Position numbers and translations under genes: made by a program
Notes under the pieces: model-generated
The model's database searches: none
The model's input: the letters and a program-made list of their open reading frames with translations, nothing else
What the model was told of the DNA's origin: nothing
Shown: piece by piece, positions 33,348 to 46,000 of the stretch
Numbering within the stretch: position 1 is the stretch's first letter
How the letters are laid out: each line of letters opens with the position of its first letter
Source: Cladorhizidae sp. MBARI D1340-BT2
Taxonomy: Eukaryota > Porifera > Demospongiae > Poecilosclerida > Cladorhizidae
Assembly: GCA_028752905.1 (NCBI GenBank)
Contig: JAQNBH010000013.1
Location: 15,588,867-15,652,866, forward strand
Length of the DNA stretch: 64,000 nt
Direction of reading: 5' to 3'

Positions 33348-34434
33348 ATAAATTTATATAAAGGAGTTTATTCTTTACAAATCATTAGCTAGCTAGCATT
33401 AGGCTAGCATTAGTCTAACAAAACTGCAGTAGAAAACACTAATTTCTGAAATTGGCAAGGATTATTGTGGAAAGCATTATTTGTTTGTTTTTAAATAACC
33501 GATTAAACGGCGATACACCAATGGGTGTCATGCCCGTGCGCATGTTTTAAAATCACCAAAAAAGTTTTTTTAAGATACATAAGTGGACGAGACAAAAGTG
33601 TACAAACACAACCAGTTAAAAGTTATATCACGCCATCTACCTCCGGTGATCGAATTGGGAGGCGGCGGATCCACAGTGTGGCATTGCCCTTCCACAAGTT
33701 AATTGAGAGCTTTGAAACAGATGGCGAGTAGCTTCTGAGGGAGCAATGCACAAACAATGCTCAGAACGGCGGTTGACGCCAATTGGCATCATACCAAGCA
33801 GTCTCTTTATTCGCGCGACTCTTTACGAAGGATCCATTTCTGCGATACTGCTCTATAACACTTTAAGTTCATGATAGTGCCTTTATTATAATTATAGCAC
33901 TTACTATAACATTTTTTTAGAAAACTGGAAAACAATTGTGACTTATTCATATTAAAACATAATTAAAAATAGGATAACTATAATGGCAAAAAGACAATGT
34001 TTCTCTTTGGAGGAGGTCCTCAAGGCATTGGAGGCAGATGGGGACTTTGATGAGATGGAAGCGATGAGGAATTTGAAGGCCTGCAGGAAGGTAAGGAAAT
34101 TTTAGTGAACAAATGTTTGAACAAAATTAATGTTGAATAAAAAAATAAAAAATATATATAAAATATGTAGATATTGAAGAGGAAGATGCTCATTCCTTCG
34201 CGATACCTGCCGCATTACACACCACACCTTTACCCAACCCATCTAGCCAAGTACATTCGAATGCCGCTTTTACCACACCCATCTCACTAAACGACTCCGC
34301 GGTTGCTTCCACATCAAACTCAGCAAACACTACTGCTACCTGCCACCTTTTACACCCATCGCTATCGACAACATGCACTTCCATATCCCAGACTACTTCA
34401 GTATCGACCTCACCCCACCCTAAACCACATCGTG

Positions 34435-34685
34435 TCGACCACACCCCAGCCTCAAACCACATCAGTAACCCCAGCCTCAAACCACATCAGTATCGACAAC
34501 ATGCACTTCCATTTCCCAGACTACTTCAGTATCGACCCCACCCCACCCTAAACCACATCAGTATCGACCACACCCCAGCCTCAAACCACATCAGTATCGA
34601 CCACACACCCGCCTCAAACCACATCAGTATCGACCACACCCCAGCCTCAAACCACATCAGTATTGACCGCACTGACTTCCACACT
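34435..34685 (+). repeat. 33-bp tandem repeat in the piggyBac N-terminal region
   Basis: About six units of CCACACCCCAGCCTCAAACC plus ACATCAGTATCGA, encoding repeats of T-T-P-Q-P-Q-T-T-S-V-S in one frame. A short internal duplication (CAACATGCACTTCC...CAGACTACTTCAG) lies nearby. Confidence 0.85.
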
Positions 34686-35753
34686 CCAGCCTCGACCTAC
34701 ATCAGAAGCGACCACACCCATGCCTCAACTACACCTACTTACACACCCCAGCCCCAACTCAACATTATTACAGGCTCAACAACAAATCCAACCATCACCC
34801 ACTTTCATTCCTTCCACTGCCACCTCCTCAGCCTTGCCATCCACTGTCTCTTCCACACAGACATTGCCTCCAGTTTGGTCACCAAACCTAGTGACCTCTA
34901 CAATTTATCCATTCACATATTCCGTAGGACCTACAGTTCCTATACCGGAATCACCACTATTTGACCTTTTTTTAACACCTAACATAGTGGAAGAGATACT
35001 AGATCAGACAAACAAATATGCTGAAGAAGTCATGGGTGCTGATGCCTATTGTTTCTTGGAAAGAAATTACCAAGGATGACATTCGAGCATTCATAGGCTT
35101 TAGCATTCTAATGGGAATTATAATCACTAGCCATCCACAGACGACTATTGGAAGAAACCTATATCCCAAAGAATATCCAGGGATAGGTACAGGACTATTA
35201 CAAGATTTCTACATGTTGTAGACAATTGTACACTGTCTCCAAGGGGCAGTGAAAATTATGACAGGCTGGGAAAATCTGACCTCTTGTCAGCCATTTTCAA
35301 CACAAATATTCATCAATATACAAGCTGAACTGCGAGATTGCAATCAATGAGGCTATGATCAACTTTCAAGATCATTCATCCCTGAAGCAATACATGCCTG
35401 AAGCAATACATACCAATGAAACCCATCAAAAGAGGAATCAAGGTGTGGGTTCGGGCTGATTGCCGAAACGGTTTTTTCACACAGTTCGAGATATACACAG
35501 GGAAAAAGAAAGGTGCAGTTGAGCACCACTTGGGGGGAAGAGTGGTCAAGGACCTAACTGAGGACCTACAGGGCAAGTGCCACCACTTGTACTTTGACAG
35601 CTTTTTTACCTCCCATAGTCTGTTGGTTGATTTGGAGAGGAGAGGGATCTATGGATGTGGGACTGCCACGAAAGACAGGCGTGGTTTCCCTGAGGAGCTG
35701 AAGAAAGCCAAATTCAACAAAAGGTAAAATGTGCACTAGATAAACACAAGTTA

Positions 35754-36892
35754 GGGGTCCTTCACAATTATCAACATTTTCACTAGTGTACAAAATGTAC
35801 GTTAAGGGGGAGGGGGTAAAAACCTGCCGTATGCTCTCTATAAATAAAAAAAGACATCAATTTCTTTTTTATAAATTTAATAACAATTATAACCAGAGAC
35901 TCCCAATCTTGCAAGTGTCGAATGCTCTACCAAAGTGCGTCCTAATTTTGGACTGACCGACCAACTGAGCAAGCTAGAGAGCTGCCTCCCGTCGATGCTA
36001 AAGATGAAGATCTCGGACTGGACAATGTCGCCCATGCGTACTCTTCACCAAGTATCAACATTAGCGATACTTTATCTGCTAAGAATCTGTCCGAATTGCA
36101 GCTAGCTCACAGCGTTTCCAAATGGTCATTGACTTTGTAAAGGAGAGGCCAACTGCAGTGCACAAAAAGGCTTCAAGTTTGTACCACAATTTTGTGAATG
36201 CTTTTGTGTTTGTACACGAGGACATGAAGCGTGGAGATGCCGTGTATGCTGGACAATCTATTTGGAATCGAGTGAAATCAGGTGATCCAGACCAACTTGC
36301 TGCAGTTTTTGAAGAAGCACAGTCTAAAATGGAGAGAGTGAAGAGGAAGAAGCCGATAAGTATGCTGATTTCCTCTCTAAGGTGGGTCTAATACTTCATC
36401 ATTCTTCACCTGAAACTGTGTTAAACTGGTGGAAAATGCTTTGTGAACTGTGCTATGTGTATGTATTTTAGGCAGACTAGGCCTATGTGCTAAGGCTGAA
36501 AGTGTGGTTGGTCTTCATACTTTCAACATGTTTTCTTGACTTCCTTCAGGCTACACCTGCTGCATCTGCGAAGACTGAGACTGCTGTTTCGCGTCCTACT
36601 CCTAGTCATGTGGAAGTTGAAGAACCAAAAGCGACTCCTGCTACAGCTTTGGCCAGTAGTGATCCACAATTCTTCATATCTGATAGCCAGGTGAATGCAG
36701 CGACATTCTTGTGTCAGAAACTCAAGATCCAGTCTTCAGGCCATCTACTGGAAACAAAAATTGACGTTGACTTTGCATTGATTTTGAAAAAAATATCAAC
36801 ATTTTGTTGTACACTTTGAGAGGGGGAGGGGGTCATGAAAAAGTGTACTAAAGAGTACACTTGTGAAAATGTTGATAATTGTGAAGGACCCC
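35754..36892. mobile_element. Harbinger-like element (1.14 kb) in a piggyBac intron
   Basis: Terminal inverted repeats of 38 bases (35754-35791 and 36855-36892), starting GGGGTCCTTCACAATTATCA, differ at one position only. It is flanked by TTA on both sides (35751-35753 and 36893-36895). A TTA duplication with G-rich ends fits PIF/Harbinger. The uninterrupted sequence (CACAAGTTAGTATAATG) is present at about 38195-38215, confirming both the limits and the duplication. No transposase was recognised inside. It lies in the second piggyBac intron, so it would not have broken that gene. Confidence 0.9.
35960..36815 (+). pseudogene. Unrecognised spliced ORF inside the Harbinger-like element
   Basis: Three pieces run in order on one strand. 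The first (about 35975-36120) reads DEDLGLDNVAHAYSSPSINI and DTLSAKNLSELQLAHSVSKW. A frameshift leads to IDFVKERPTAVHKKASSLYH, FVFVHEDMKRGDAVYAGQSI and DPDQLAAVFEEAQSKMERVK (36125-36340). A second shift gives EEEADKYADFLSK before a donor AAG/GTGGGT (about 36380). The acceptor CTTCCTTCAG (36541-36550) opens PAASAKTETAVSRPTPSHVE and DPQFFISDSQVNAATFLCQK. The charged, intron-containing character looks more like a captured host gene than a transposase. I do not recognise the family and assign no function. Confidence 0.45.
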
Positions 36893-37608
36893 TTAGTATA
36901 ATGCCACAAACATTTTGGGTTGTATATCAGTTCAATGTTATCTACCACAACTATGAGATACTCATTATATGACTTCTAAACATTTTTAGGGGCCGGTCAC
37001 TAACCATGCAATGTGGAAAAGTGTGTGCAAATGCATGGCATTGAAAAATCGTCATGCATATGTACACCAACAGTGACCCCAAGAGTGTCACCTCAGTCAT
37101 TCGGGATACGAACAATGGCAGCAGAGAGGAAATGAGCTGCCCCTTAGCTCTACAGTCCTACAATAAATACATGGGAGGTATGGACAAAGGGGATCAGATC
37201 AGAGGATATTATAGGTGTCGGGTGAAAAGCAGAAAGTCCTACAAATACATATTTTACTTTCTGATCAATGTGAACGCATTCATTCTGCACAAAGGATGGT
37301 CAGGAAGCGGAAGTGAACTTACGAACAAGAAGTTCAGGATTCAGCTAGCCAAGGAGATAATCGGAAGTTATTGTAGCCGACGCAGAGCTGGGTGTGGCTC
37401 CATTATCAAGAGTCTTCCTTTCCTCCACTTCCCAATAAAGAACCCTGCAACATCTGGGAAGGGCAGTCGAGGACATTGCACTTATACCTACCAGCAACAG
37501 AAGAGATCAGACAGCCAGTGTTACTGCCAGGAATGTGGCATATGGCTATGCCACACTGGAATCACGAGCACCGACTGCTACCTATTGTGGCACAAAAACA
37601 AATTATAG

Positions 37609-38079
37609 TCCTGTTATTGGAAGATAACCTTCTCTCTCCTATGTACCAATGTACTACATTGTATTCATATAAAATGATATGAAATACCTGTGAGAAAGTG
37701 GCAAATTCGAGTTGCCTCATAGTTCAAGGGTTAGGGTTTCTTGTTTCAGCTTCACTGCTCTCTCCTTTTCATGCCCACCCATGGGGGTGATGGTAGGTTA
37801 GTAGGACATTATATTGAGACTTGGTAGACAAAGTACCTATGGATGCACGTACAAAACTCAGTATCATACCTAGAATTCAACTTAGCTAAGCTATCAGCTA
37901 CGCGTTACAAATATAATAGCGTACCTTTCTTTCTCCATTGCTAGCGCGTGGCATCATCTTCCGTCCAGGAGCTACCAAGGCTCAGGCAAGTGTAGCTGGA
38001 CATGCCATCGAAAGTTTCTGAAGAATCAAAGAACTCTGACCTTTAGCTGAACGTTCGATTATACTCTTTGGTACTCGAA
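37609..38079. other. No gene seen
   Basis: Sequence between piggyBac gene 4 and the piggyBac fragment; nothing recognised, and no clear piggyBac end with TTAA was identified. Confidence 0.4.
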
Positions 38080-38227
38080 ATTTGGAGAGGAGAAGGATTT
38101 ATGGATGTGGGACTGCCAGGAAAGACAAGCATGGTTTCTCTGAGGAGCTGAAGAAAGCCAAATTCAAGAAAAGGTAAAATGTGCATTGATAAACACAAGT
38201 TAGTATAATGCCACAAACATTTTTGGT
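38080..38227 (+). pseudogene. piggyBac fragment (exon end and intron start), paralogue of gene 4
   Basis: Closely matches 35630-35753 joined to 36896-36915: GGAGAGGAGAAGGATTTATG, the splice donor AAAAG/GTAAAATG, then the intron with the Harbinger target site unoccupied. It ends abruptly at 38227 where a hAT terminus begins. Confidence 0.9.
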
Positions 38228-40060
38228 ATCAGGGTTTTATCTGGGGGGGGGGAGACCGGGGTATGTTTCCCCCCCAAGAGGACATGTTTCCCCCCCCACC
38301 CTCCCCTCCCACTGATTAATTTTTTTATGAAGTTGCATAATGAAATACATAACTAAACATGTAAAGCCCTTGTCTTAATCGTGCTCCATATAGTCACAAT
38401 TTTATCTAAGTCTATATCAGATAATTTATCTGGTCCTTCAATGACTATTTTCATCAAATTGCTAAGGCTTGAATCAGCAAGTCTATTTCGTAGCCTTGTT
38501 TTCATTGCTGAAAAGCTACGCTCTACTGAAGCAGTGCTTACTGGAAGACAAAGTAAGATTGACACAATGTTAGGAAACATTTGCCTGTAGATATATTATA
38601 GTACTTTTAAGGACTTCCTCTATCCCCTCTTGCATGTTTCAGACTCCTTTTTGTGAGTTTAAAAGGTGTCTGTACGTCATCCATTCTTCCATAACCAGCT
38701 CAGAGTCAATATCAGGATCAAACTTAACCACTTTGCCGTTGTCATCTACTTCCGATTGGACCCCATACTGTCGACAAAGTTGAATTAACTTGTCTTTACC
38801 ATACTCTCTGTTTCTTTGATCAGATTCAGGTGGCAAGTGACGTGGATCAAAAATTGAAAATGCAACTAATAAATCCTTACCATCAGCAAATCTGCTGTTA
38901 ATATTCTCAGTTAGATGTGTAATGAAAGGATTATTATATACCCGAGTGTGGAAAGTGCTCAAGGTTTCTTCGAAGGACTCCATAGCAATACCAGACAATT
39001 GAAGGTCTGGAATAACTTCCTTTAGACTGGCATACCATGCAGTCTGTAGGAGATACTTGAATATCCTGAAGAGTTGAAGATACTGAACAAGATCAAAGCC
39101 CTTTGTCTGTAAGGCTCTACAAAGCTTGCAATACTGCCAAGCACCTCAGAAAGCATGTAAATGGATGCTACTGTTTCCAGCTTTCTGAGCAGTAGAGACA
39201 GACCATGAGCTTCAGCATCATCAGACTCCTCATAAATTGCTTCAAACGCCACAACTATTGCAATGTATGATCTTTTAACTGACCTGATTGTGTTTTCATG
39301 CGACAGCCAGCGGGTGTCAGTAGGTTTAAGCATTTTAGCTGGGGCATATTGAGAACTGCTTGAATCTCCTTCAGCTGCTCTGCCTTTTTGGGGGAGTAAT
39401 AGAACAATTTCCATAGAGTTGTGAGGTTATTGTATACCTGTTTGATGCGTGGAACTTGATTTGCTGCTTGTACACATGCTAATTGTAGCAAATGATTCCT
39501 GCAGTGAATGAATATGGCATGTGGAGATAGCCTACGAAGCCGTGTCTGGACTCCTGTCTTTCTTCCTGAAAATGTGGCGGCACCATCAAAATCCATTCCT
39601 TGCATACACTTCACATTGATTCCCTTGTCTCCTAGGTAGGTGGTAATGGCTGATATATTGTCAAAGAAGGATCACAATACCACATTGTGGTTAATGGTAA
39701 ATGTCAGTGGTTTCATCTGTATGTAAGCTGAAAAACTTAGACTCATCAAGACGGGTTAGTAAATCAGAAACTACTTCTTCAGCTACTACTTTCACAATAG
39801 CCGTGGATTTAATCCGGCCACATTTTATAGACTTTGCAATTGGAGAATCTGGAAATAGGGCAGGAAACAATTTTGAGAGGTGATCAGCTACCAAAAATGG
39901 AAGGTGATGCTCTGCTAGAAAGAAAGCAAACTAACTCAGTAACGCTGACTGGTTAGAACTTCTGCTAGCACTACTCACAATACTTGTCTCCTGAGGTCCT
40001 ACCTTGCCCAGGGTTAAAAGTTCTACAGAGCTAACAATCATTATTTTGAACTTTAAATCA
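38228..40060 (-). mobile_element. hAT-D remnant; left terminus at 38228
   Basis: A terminus-like sequence CAGGGTTTTATCTGGGGGGG begins at 38228, followed by alternating G- and C-rich runs (38240-38310). The transposase remnant is on the minus strand up to about 40060. I did not find the opposite terminus, so the right limit is that of the recognisable gene. Confidence 0.6.
38345..40060 (-). pseudogene. hAT-D transposase, frameshifted
   Basis: Reading from 40060: VGPQETSIVSSASRSSNQSA, then ADHLSKLFPALFPDSPIAKS and FFSLHTDETTDIYH (39894-39691, with the hAT D-E-T/S strand). MKCMQGMDFDGAATFSGRKT and AIFIHCRNHLLQLACVQAAN (39614-39470) follow, then PTDTRWLSHENTIRSVKRSY (39340-39270, the T-R-W motif). 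Next are LVAFSIFDPRHLP (38880-38830) and the dimerisation domain MFPNIVSILLCLPVSTASVE with RSFSAMKTRLRNRL (38580-38480). At least three frameshifts. It is a fourth hAT lineage in the window, of the ZNF862/KIAA1586-like group. Confidence 0.85.
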
Positions 40061-43000
40061 CCATGAACTTTGAATCCCCAAAGCAGGTCTCCAGTTGCAG
40101 TATATAGGACTATAATGCCAGAGTCATTAGTGTGATACAAAGATTATTAAAAATACATCCAAAGATACTGTACAAGGTTAGAAAAATACATAAAATCTGA
40201 GTTTTTGGCAGCCTAGTAAACTATCACATGTATATGCATCTACCACCTCATTTCCTCAAAAGAATTGGATTTGCTTAGTGAGCTGAAACTTTTTGTTTTG
40301 ACCAAGTCATTCCTAAATCTTGGCAAATGACAACAATGAATATTCAAATCTATGAGGTTGGTAGAGTGGTCCAGATTGGACTTACAAGAAGACAGAAGAA
40401 TGTTTTGCATTTTTACTGTTTTCAGACGGGGAAAAAAAAGAAAATACAGCCAAAAAGTAGGTTAAGCAAAAGAAGGTAGCTAAGTACCCACCAGTCTTGA
40501 CTATAAACCAATCACAGATGTCTTTGTTTCTCTCAACGAACTCTGAGTTGACATAATAAAAGTAGAATAACCTTCTCAATAGTCAACTTGAAATTGTACT
40601 CTGAGAAAGTAGAATTCAATGAGATTGTGCTTGTTTTTGTTATCAAGTAACTATCTTTAGCGAGAGTACTAATATGAAGGTAATAATGATGAGTTATTAT
40701 ACATACAAGTGTTAATATGTTTAATTTTAAAAAACAGAATAATATTGCTCTTCACTGTATTAATAGATGTAAACACTTGTGGTCTACATTGGTAAACTAT
40801 TCCTTTTATCAATCCAATATTCAGTACAACTTTGTTTAGTCCTAAGCTTCTCCTGAAACACTATAATCTACAATTTGAACTTTGGCAGAATAAAAAAATT
40901 CCATCCACTCTCATAGTCCTGCACAATTTCATGCCAGCATTATTTATCCGTCCCGTGAATTACTATGCATGTTGTTAGACTATATCTCCATTTCCCTACA
41001 TTTCCGCTTTACTAGTCACCACTTCACAGTCTATTGACTTCACTAGTACTGCAATATTCAGTTGAACTATTTTGCTTTGCAAAACTATAGTAATGGTCTT
41101 GCTCAAGTGTATGTCTGTAAATATCTCCATTCACTTTGGTCACTCAGTGGAAAAGTCCTTCATTTCAAGGATCTAGCCAAAACATCATGTATTAAATTAC
41201 TGATTAATGGAGAAAAACACTTACTGGTTGATTCAGTCTATTAAAAATTCCTGATATAAGTTACTCCTCTCACACTGATAGTTGGTGTCACAGGTATATG
41301 GCATCCCTAGGGAATATGATATTACCATGCCAAATACCCTAGTTGACTTGGCAACAAAACATTTGGCAACATTTGCTGGTGTGGTTTCCACCTCCAGCTC
41401 AGGTATATAAAAGTCACAAAAATGCACGATGATATAAAACCAGGGGTCATGGAGGTAATTAGTAACTCACCCATCACTAAGCCTTGATGTCCAGTCGAGG
41501 CCCGTGACCTAGCCTAGCCCCTATCTCTAGCCCTTGCCTTAGCCCTCAATTTGAGTTTGTGAAGAGTGCAGCAGTGAGTATAATTATATTTTAGAACCTG
41601 ATTTTTATATCGTGCCATCAAAGGATTTCAAAGCAATACTGAAGTACCTGATTTTGATTCTCTTCCTATCCCTAACAACTAACCCAGTTCCTTTGCTGTT
41701 GCTTAAGCCTTCAATAATACTGAGAATGCCATATTTTCTGATTGAATTTCATGTGGGAACCAAATATCCTGGCTCGGGGTATTCAAAGACTGGGGGTGCC
41801 GGAATTCTCTTGCTCACTGGGAGAAAACTGTCATGCAATCTAAAAGCTTGAAGACAACCCAAACATTTGGGTAATGACCAAGTCAATAATAAATGCTCAA
41901 TCTTTCCCTGCCTAATTCCACCCCATAGCCATCCCCCACCATTTCTTAGCATGTGCAGTAGTTTGCTACTGGCTATATACTAACTACAAAACTTTATTAA
42001 AGTATTGGATTGGAAGGAAAGTGTAGGTTAGCATAATATTGTAAATGCTATAGATATGCAATTTGCTCATGATGGTTGGCATTCCATATAACTGACAAGA
42101 TTGTGAAGCATAGCAATTTATTCTACAGTGGCGAACAATTAATTTGACTTAAGCTGGTTAATAATTGGGATGCATGAGCTCTTTTTCTAGATTGGGTACA
42201 TTCCCCGCCCCTACCAGCTGTACTCCCCAAATTTATACCAATGGTTTAATTAATCAGAAACAACAGCTCTTCCATGATCTATCATGTCCTTAGGGTATAT
42301 AAAATCATCTCCAATATACACCTGTATTCCAGCCATCTTCTTTACACTGATGATGTGGTCTGAGATAGTAAAGTTATCTTTAACCTGCAACTCCAAAGCT
42401 CTGCCTCAGTCAAAAGTAATGCACCTTTTCTTATCTATGACTTTAACTTTAACCTCGCTGTTATGCCAATCAATTCCCTATTCGTATTCAAATGAAATTT
42501 TATACCTTGAGAGAACAACCCTTTCCATATTTTTTAGACTTTGTTTCGCAGTGATCATTCTCCATTTTCTGCCTGTTGGTGCTTATAGCATTACTGGGTT
42601 AGACTATAAATCTTATAAGTTCTAGATTTACTAGATTTATAGTCTTCAAGATATATGGATTTGTTTCACACACTCATTATTGCATAATGCAAAGAAGTCT
42701 TGAATAAATCTATTATTAAGAAAGGATTGTTTTATACCTATAAAATATTTATTTCCCATATTGTGCATTATAAATTGAGTTGTTTTGCAATAAAGAGGAA
42801 GAAGTGGATCTTCACACCTTAGTATTTGCTATTCTCTACTTGTAGATAAAGAAAACCTAATCAACAGCTGCAGATCTGCAGAAGAACAGTTAGTAATAAA
42901 TTTTTTGGGCCACTTTGCATGGTGAAGCACCTTTTGGCAACAGCTCATAAACCCAGTAGGTACTTATTGACAGATTGGTCATGCTGCTTGGGCTGATGTT

Positions 43001-46000
43001 GTCCCAGTCCAGTTCTTAATAAGAAGTCCATAGTTGTTTGGAAGTGTAATTGTTGTAATGGTTCCTGCAAAAAATGACGGGAAAAGAATTAATCTGTGTA
43101 GAAATAATAATTGCAAATCTCGCCGTATTGTCACTTTTCATGATTGACTCACATATCTGAGTAAACTTGATTTATATTATTTGTGTAGGTTTTGATTACC
43201 TAGTTGAAAGTAAAACTTTGTAGCTTCAAATGAAGATATACTTCATTAAATTTTCTTATTTTGAAAGCCTGATATATGGCAAGAAGACTATAAAATTCTT
43301 CTTAGGTTATCCACCTAATATGCATGTGCAGCTCTCTTTCAATACAGCGCTGAGTAGCTAGTATAGCATCTGTTGATTTATTATAAGATGGAAAAAAATA
43401 TTTTATTTAAAAACTAATAACTGGTCAAAAAAAGTTATGAAACTATAATTTACGATATATGGACAACAAAATTTACAGGATTCTTTATCTGTAATCGTTT
43501 ACAAATATAAATGGATTTAAAAAAAGAGGTATTATAATATTGGCCTTCATTAATCTACGATCCGGCAAATATTTGTTGTCAACATGTCTTTGATTCAGTT
43601 TTTGACAGGCATAAACTTGCTTATTATCAAACTGTACGGTTATTTTCTGCTGATATCAATCAAATGATCATTTTCAACCACCTTTTTGTTATAATACTTA
43701 TTTTTGCCATATTTTGGTATGAGCTTTCATATTCTACTCAACTGTTCCTATTCTGTGATTACAATGTTGAACTGAGAGCAGCATCCCTTATATTTAAACA
43801 TGTACTCTTACCAATTTTTACTACTGAGTTGAGAGTGCATGTAACTTTATATTAGTGATATTTGGAACACATGGCACATCATCGCGAGTGCTATCATAAA
43901 TAACAGTGATTACAGAAGGATCAATATAATTTATCAAAGCAACGTAAAACACAATGTAATGGTGAATAACTATTAGCTATTCAAAAACCAACTGACATGA
44001 CCAAAGTCAAAAATTTCATTTGGTAGAGTCTTTACATACTAATTTGTGTGGGACAGAAGTTTTTTTTTACAGTGAAATTGTTGTGCACCAATACTTCTTG
44101 CACACCATCCAGAAAACTGGACCATATATTATATGTTCGGGTTCATTAGAGTGGCAAATATCACATATGTCTCCATAATGATCATCACCCTCATCACGGA
44201 AATGAGTACGAAATTGTCGAGGATGATAACTACTCCAATGTCTAGCTGGTATAAAGATAATGCTTGTTCACCTGGTTTTGATTCCTCGGATACATTATTA
44301 CAGAGTAATTTGATGATATATAGCCGAGACACTATCAGAACTATCTCCAAATATATTCTTAGACATAATTATACTAGCCATAGTTTTTTGTTTATGCTTA
44401 AGTCTTTTTCCTTTCTGTACCTCTTTTATCTTCTGGTCTGTATTTTTCCTCCTCTTCTTTTCTGTTTCCTTATTCTCTTCCATTTTTCTTTTTGAATGAT
44501 CATTAAGCCTTCTTCTGTCATTTCAAAGCTCCATTTTTCAATCTGTCATCATACTTCAGCTTTTCAAAATATTCATTACTTGTTAAATTTCCAGCCACTG
44601 TAATATGCTTGTCTCCTGCTTGCCAAAAGCATGTTCATCACATAATCTTTCATAAATGTCTGAAAATTCACCAAAATTAAGTACCTGCTGCAGCCAGTAG
44701 GTTTAGAGGGGTAAATTTTAGAGAACTGATATGTGAAGGAGATGCAAGGCTTAAAGAAGAAACAAAGGGAGAAGAAACACAAGTGGAGAGTAAAGAATGG
44801 GAGGAGCAAGTGAAGAGTAAACCATGTGCTCACCACAGTTGAAGTAAACCTTGTGATATTGTTTTGTGACCAAGGAGTTTACCCACTTATGACCGGCAAA
44901 TATTACAGCTCGCCACACTTGTATCAGGTGTATTGGCTACATGTGTTCAGAATCTGGCGGAGGAGGTGGGTCTTCATCAGATGATATAATGGGAAATCTT
45001 GAAACCCATTATACTTGATAGTTACTGAAAGTAGTATCTATATAGAGGAATCACTTGCTGAGATGCAAATTCAATCATAGCAGAAGAAGTAACTGGGCCA
45101 GATATATCTATATGGAGAACTCTCAAAAATAGATTAGTTTTAATAGGTCTGTAGATAATAACTTGCTGGTTCACTAAGGTTTTAGGCATTGTAGCTAGGT
45201 TATACATGTATATGCTTTAGTTAATACTAACATACTTACTGTGACCTCTTCTCAGACTTTCTCACTTGTAGATCTTGAATTAATAACTAATGCATATTAA
45301 CAGAATGGGATACTTTCAGGAGAAGTCAATAGCAGGTTTAAAAATTAAAACAGCTTTGGTGGTCCGGGATAATTACCTATGTTAATATCATAATGAATGC
45401 ATATAGGAATTGACATGGACATCATACAAGACTAATTTTATAACTTGCTCAATTAAACTAAATACGAAAGTGTATTTGAACTAGCCTTTACCTTTTCGCA
45501 AATCATGATTATTGGCCAAAAAAATCGCCATCTACATCCAAAATCCTCTCATCTCTGTATGAAGACAATATGCCTGTTGCTCTAGTGAGGCATTAATTTA
45601 GTAATATTGTGAACATGAAAGGCATCACATTACATCACATTGCAATGCATATTTTATCAACAAATAGAATTGAAAGTGGCAGTCATAACATATTATGTTG
45701 GAGTACTTCATTTGAGAGTTCATCTTGTCATGGAAAGAAAGCTTAATTTAATCCAGTTCTTTTTGACTTGAACATTGGCTTGTTTATATCACCATGCTTA
45801 TTATGCATAAAATTAAACTCTCATCACTAGAAATGGCAAATAACATGAGTGCTGATGTCAATAAATGAGTTCATAATTATAGGTGAAAGTTCAATTTCTC
45901 TGCATGCTTAAGGATAGATTTAATGAATATTGTAAACAGTTTAAAGTGACATAACACTATACAAGTTATGAAAGTAGTTCACAAATGCAATGTAATACGA

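Larger units (their letters stand above)
33983..37608 (+). pseudogene. piggyBac transposase gene 4, nearly full length, with introns
   Basis: The first exon, 33983-34090, encodes MAKRQCFSLEEVLKALEADG and ends at GTAAGG; the acceptor is at 34170. The second part (34171-35723) has a long Thr/Pro/Ser-rich region built from a 33-base repeat. It continues with FDLFLTPNIVEEILDQTNKY, then after a frameshift WKEITKDDIRAFIGFSILMG. After further damage come IPMKPIKRGIKVWVRADCRN and GKCHHLYFDSFFTSHSLLVD, with catalytic-type D residues, and a donor AAAG/GTAAAA at 35724. The last exon starts at 36990 with LTMQCGKVCANAW, has an in-frame TGA, and continues with SYNKYMGGMDKGDQIRGYY and a Cys-rich tail (CYCQECGIWLC) to 37608. 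Family role: cut-and-paste transposition at TTAA. Frameshifts and the stop make it inactive. Lengths and order fit a complete PGBD protein. Confidence 0.88.

Noticed and set aside
33518..33795. Weak inverted repeat CCAATGGGTGTCATGCC / GACGCCAATTGGCATC before piggyBac gene 4
   Set aside because: Imperfect over a short length and no TTAA or other duplication; could be the piggyBac 5' end but is not supported.
44133..44495. 120-residue ORF ending in a hydrophobic Phe/Leu-rich stretch
   Set aside because: Inside the giant intron, no recognisable domain, and the hydrophobic part comes from a T-rich run.
45022..45207. Minus-strand ORF with VLHIDISGPVTSS, resembling the start of a retroviral-type integrase core
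   Set aside because: One short match only; no zinc-binding HHCC upstream, no further catalytic segments and no RT or LTR nearby.
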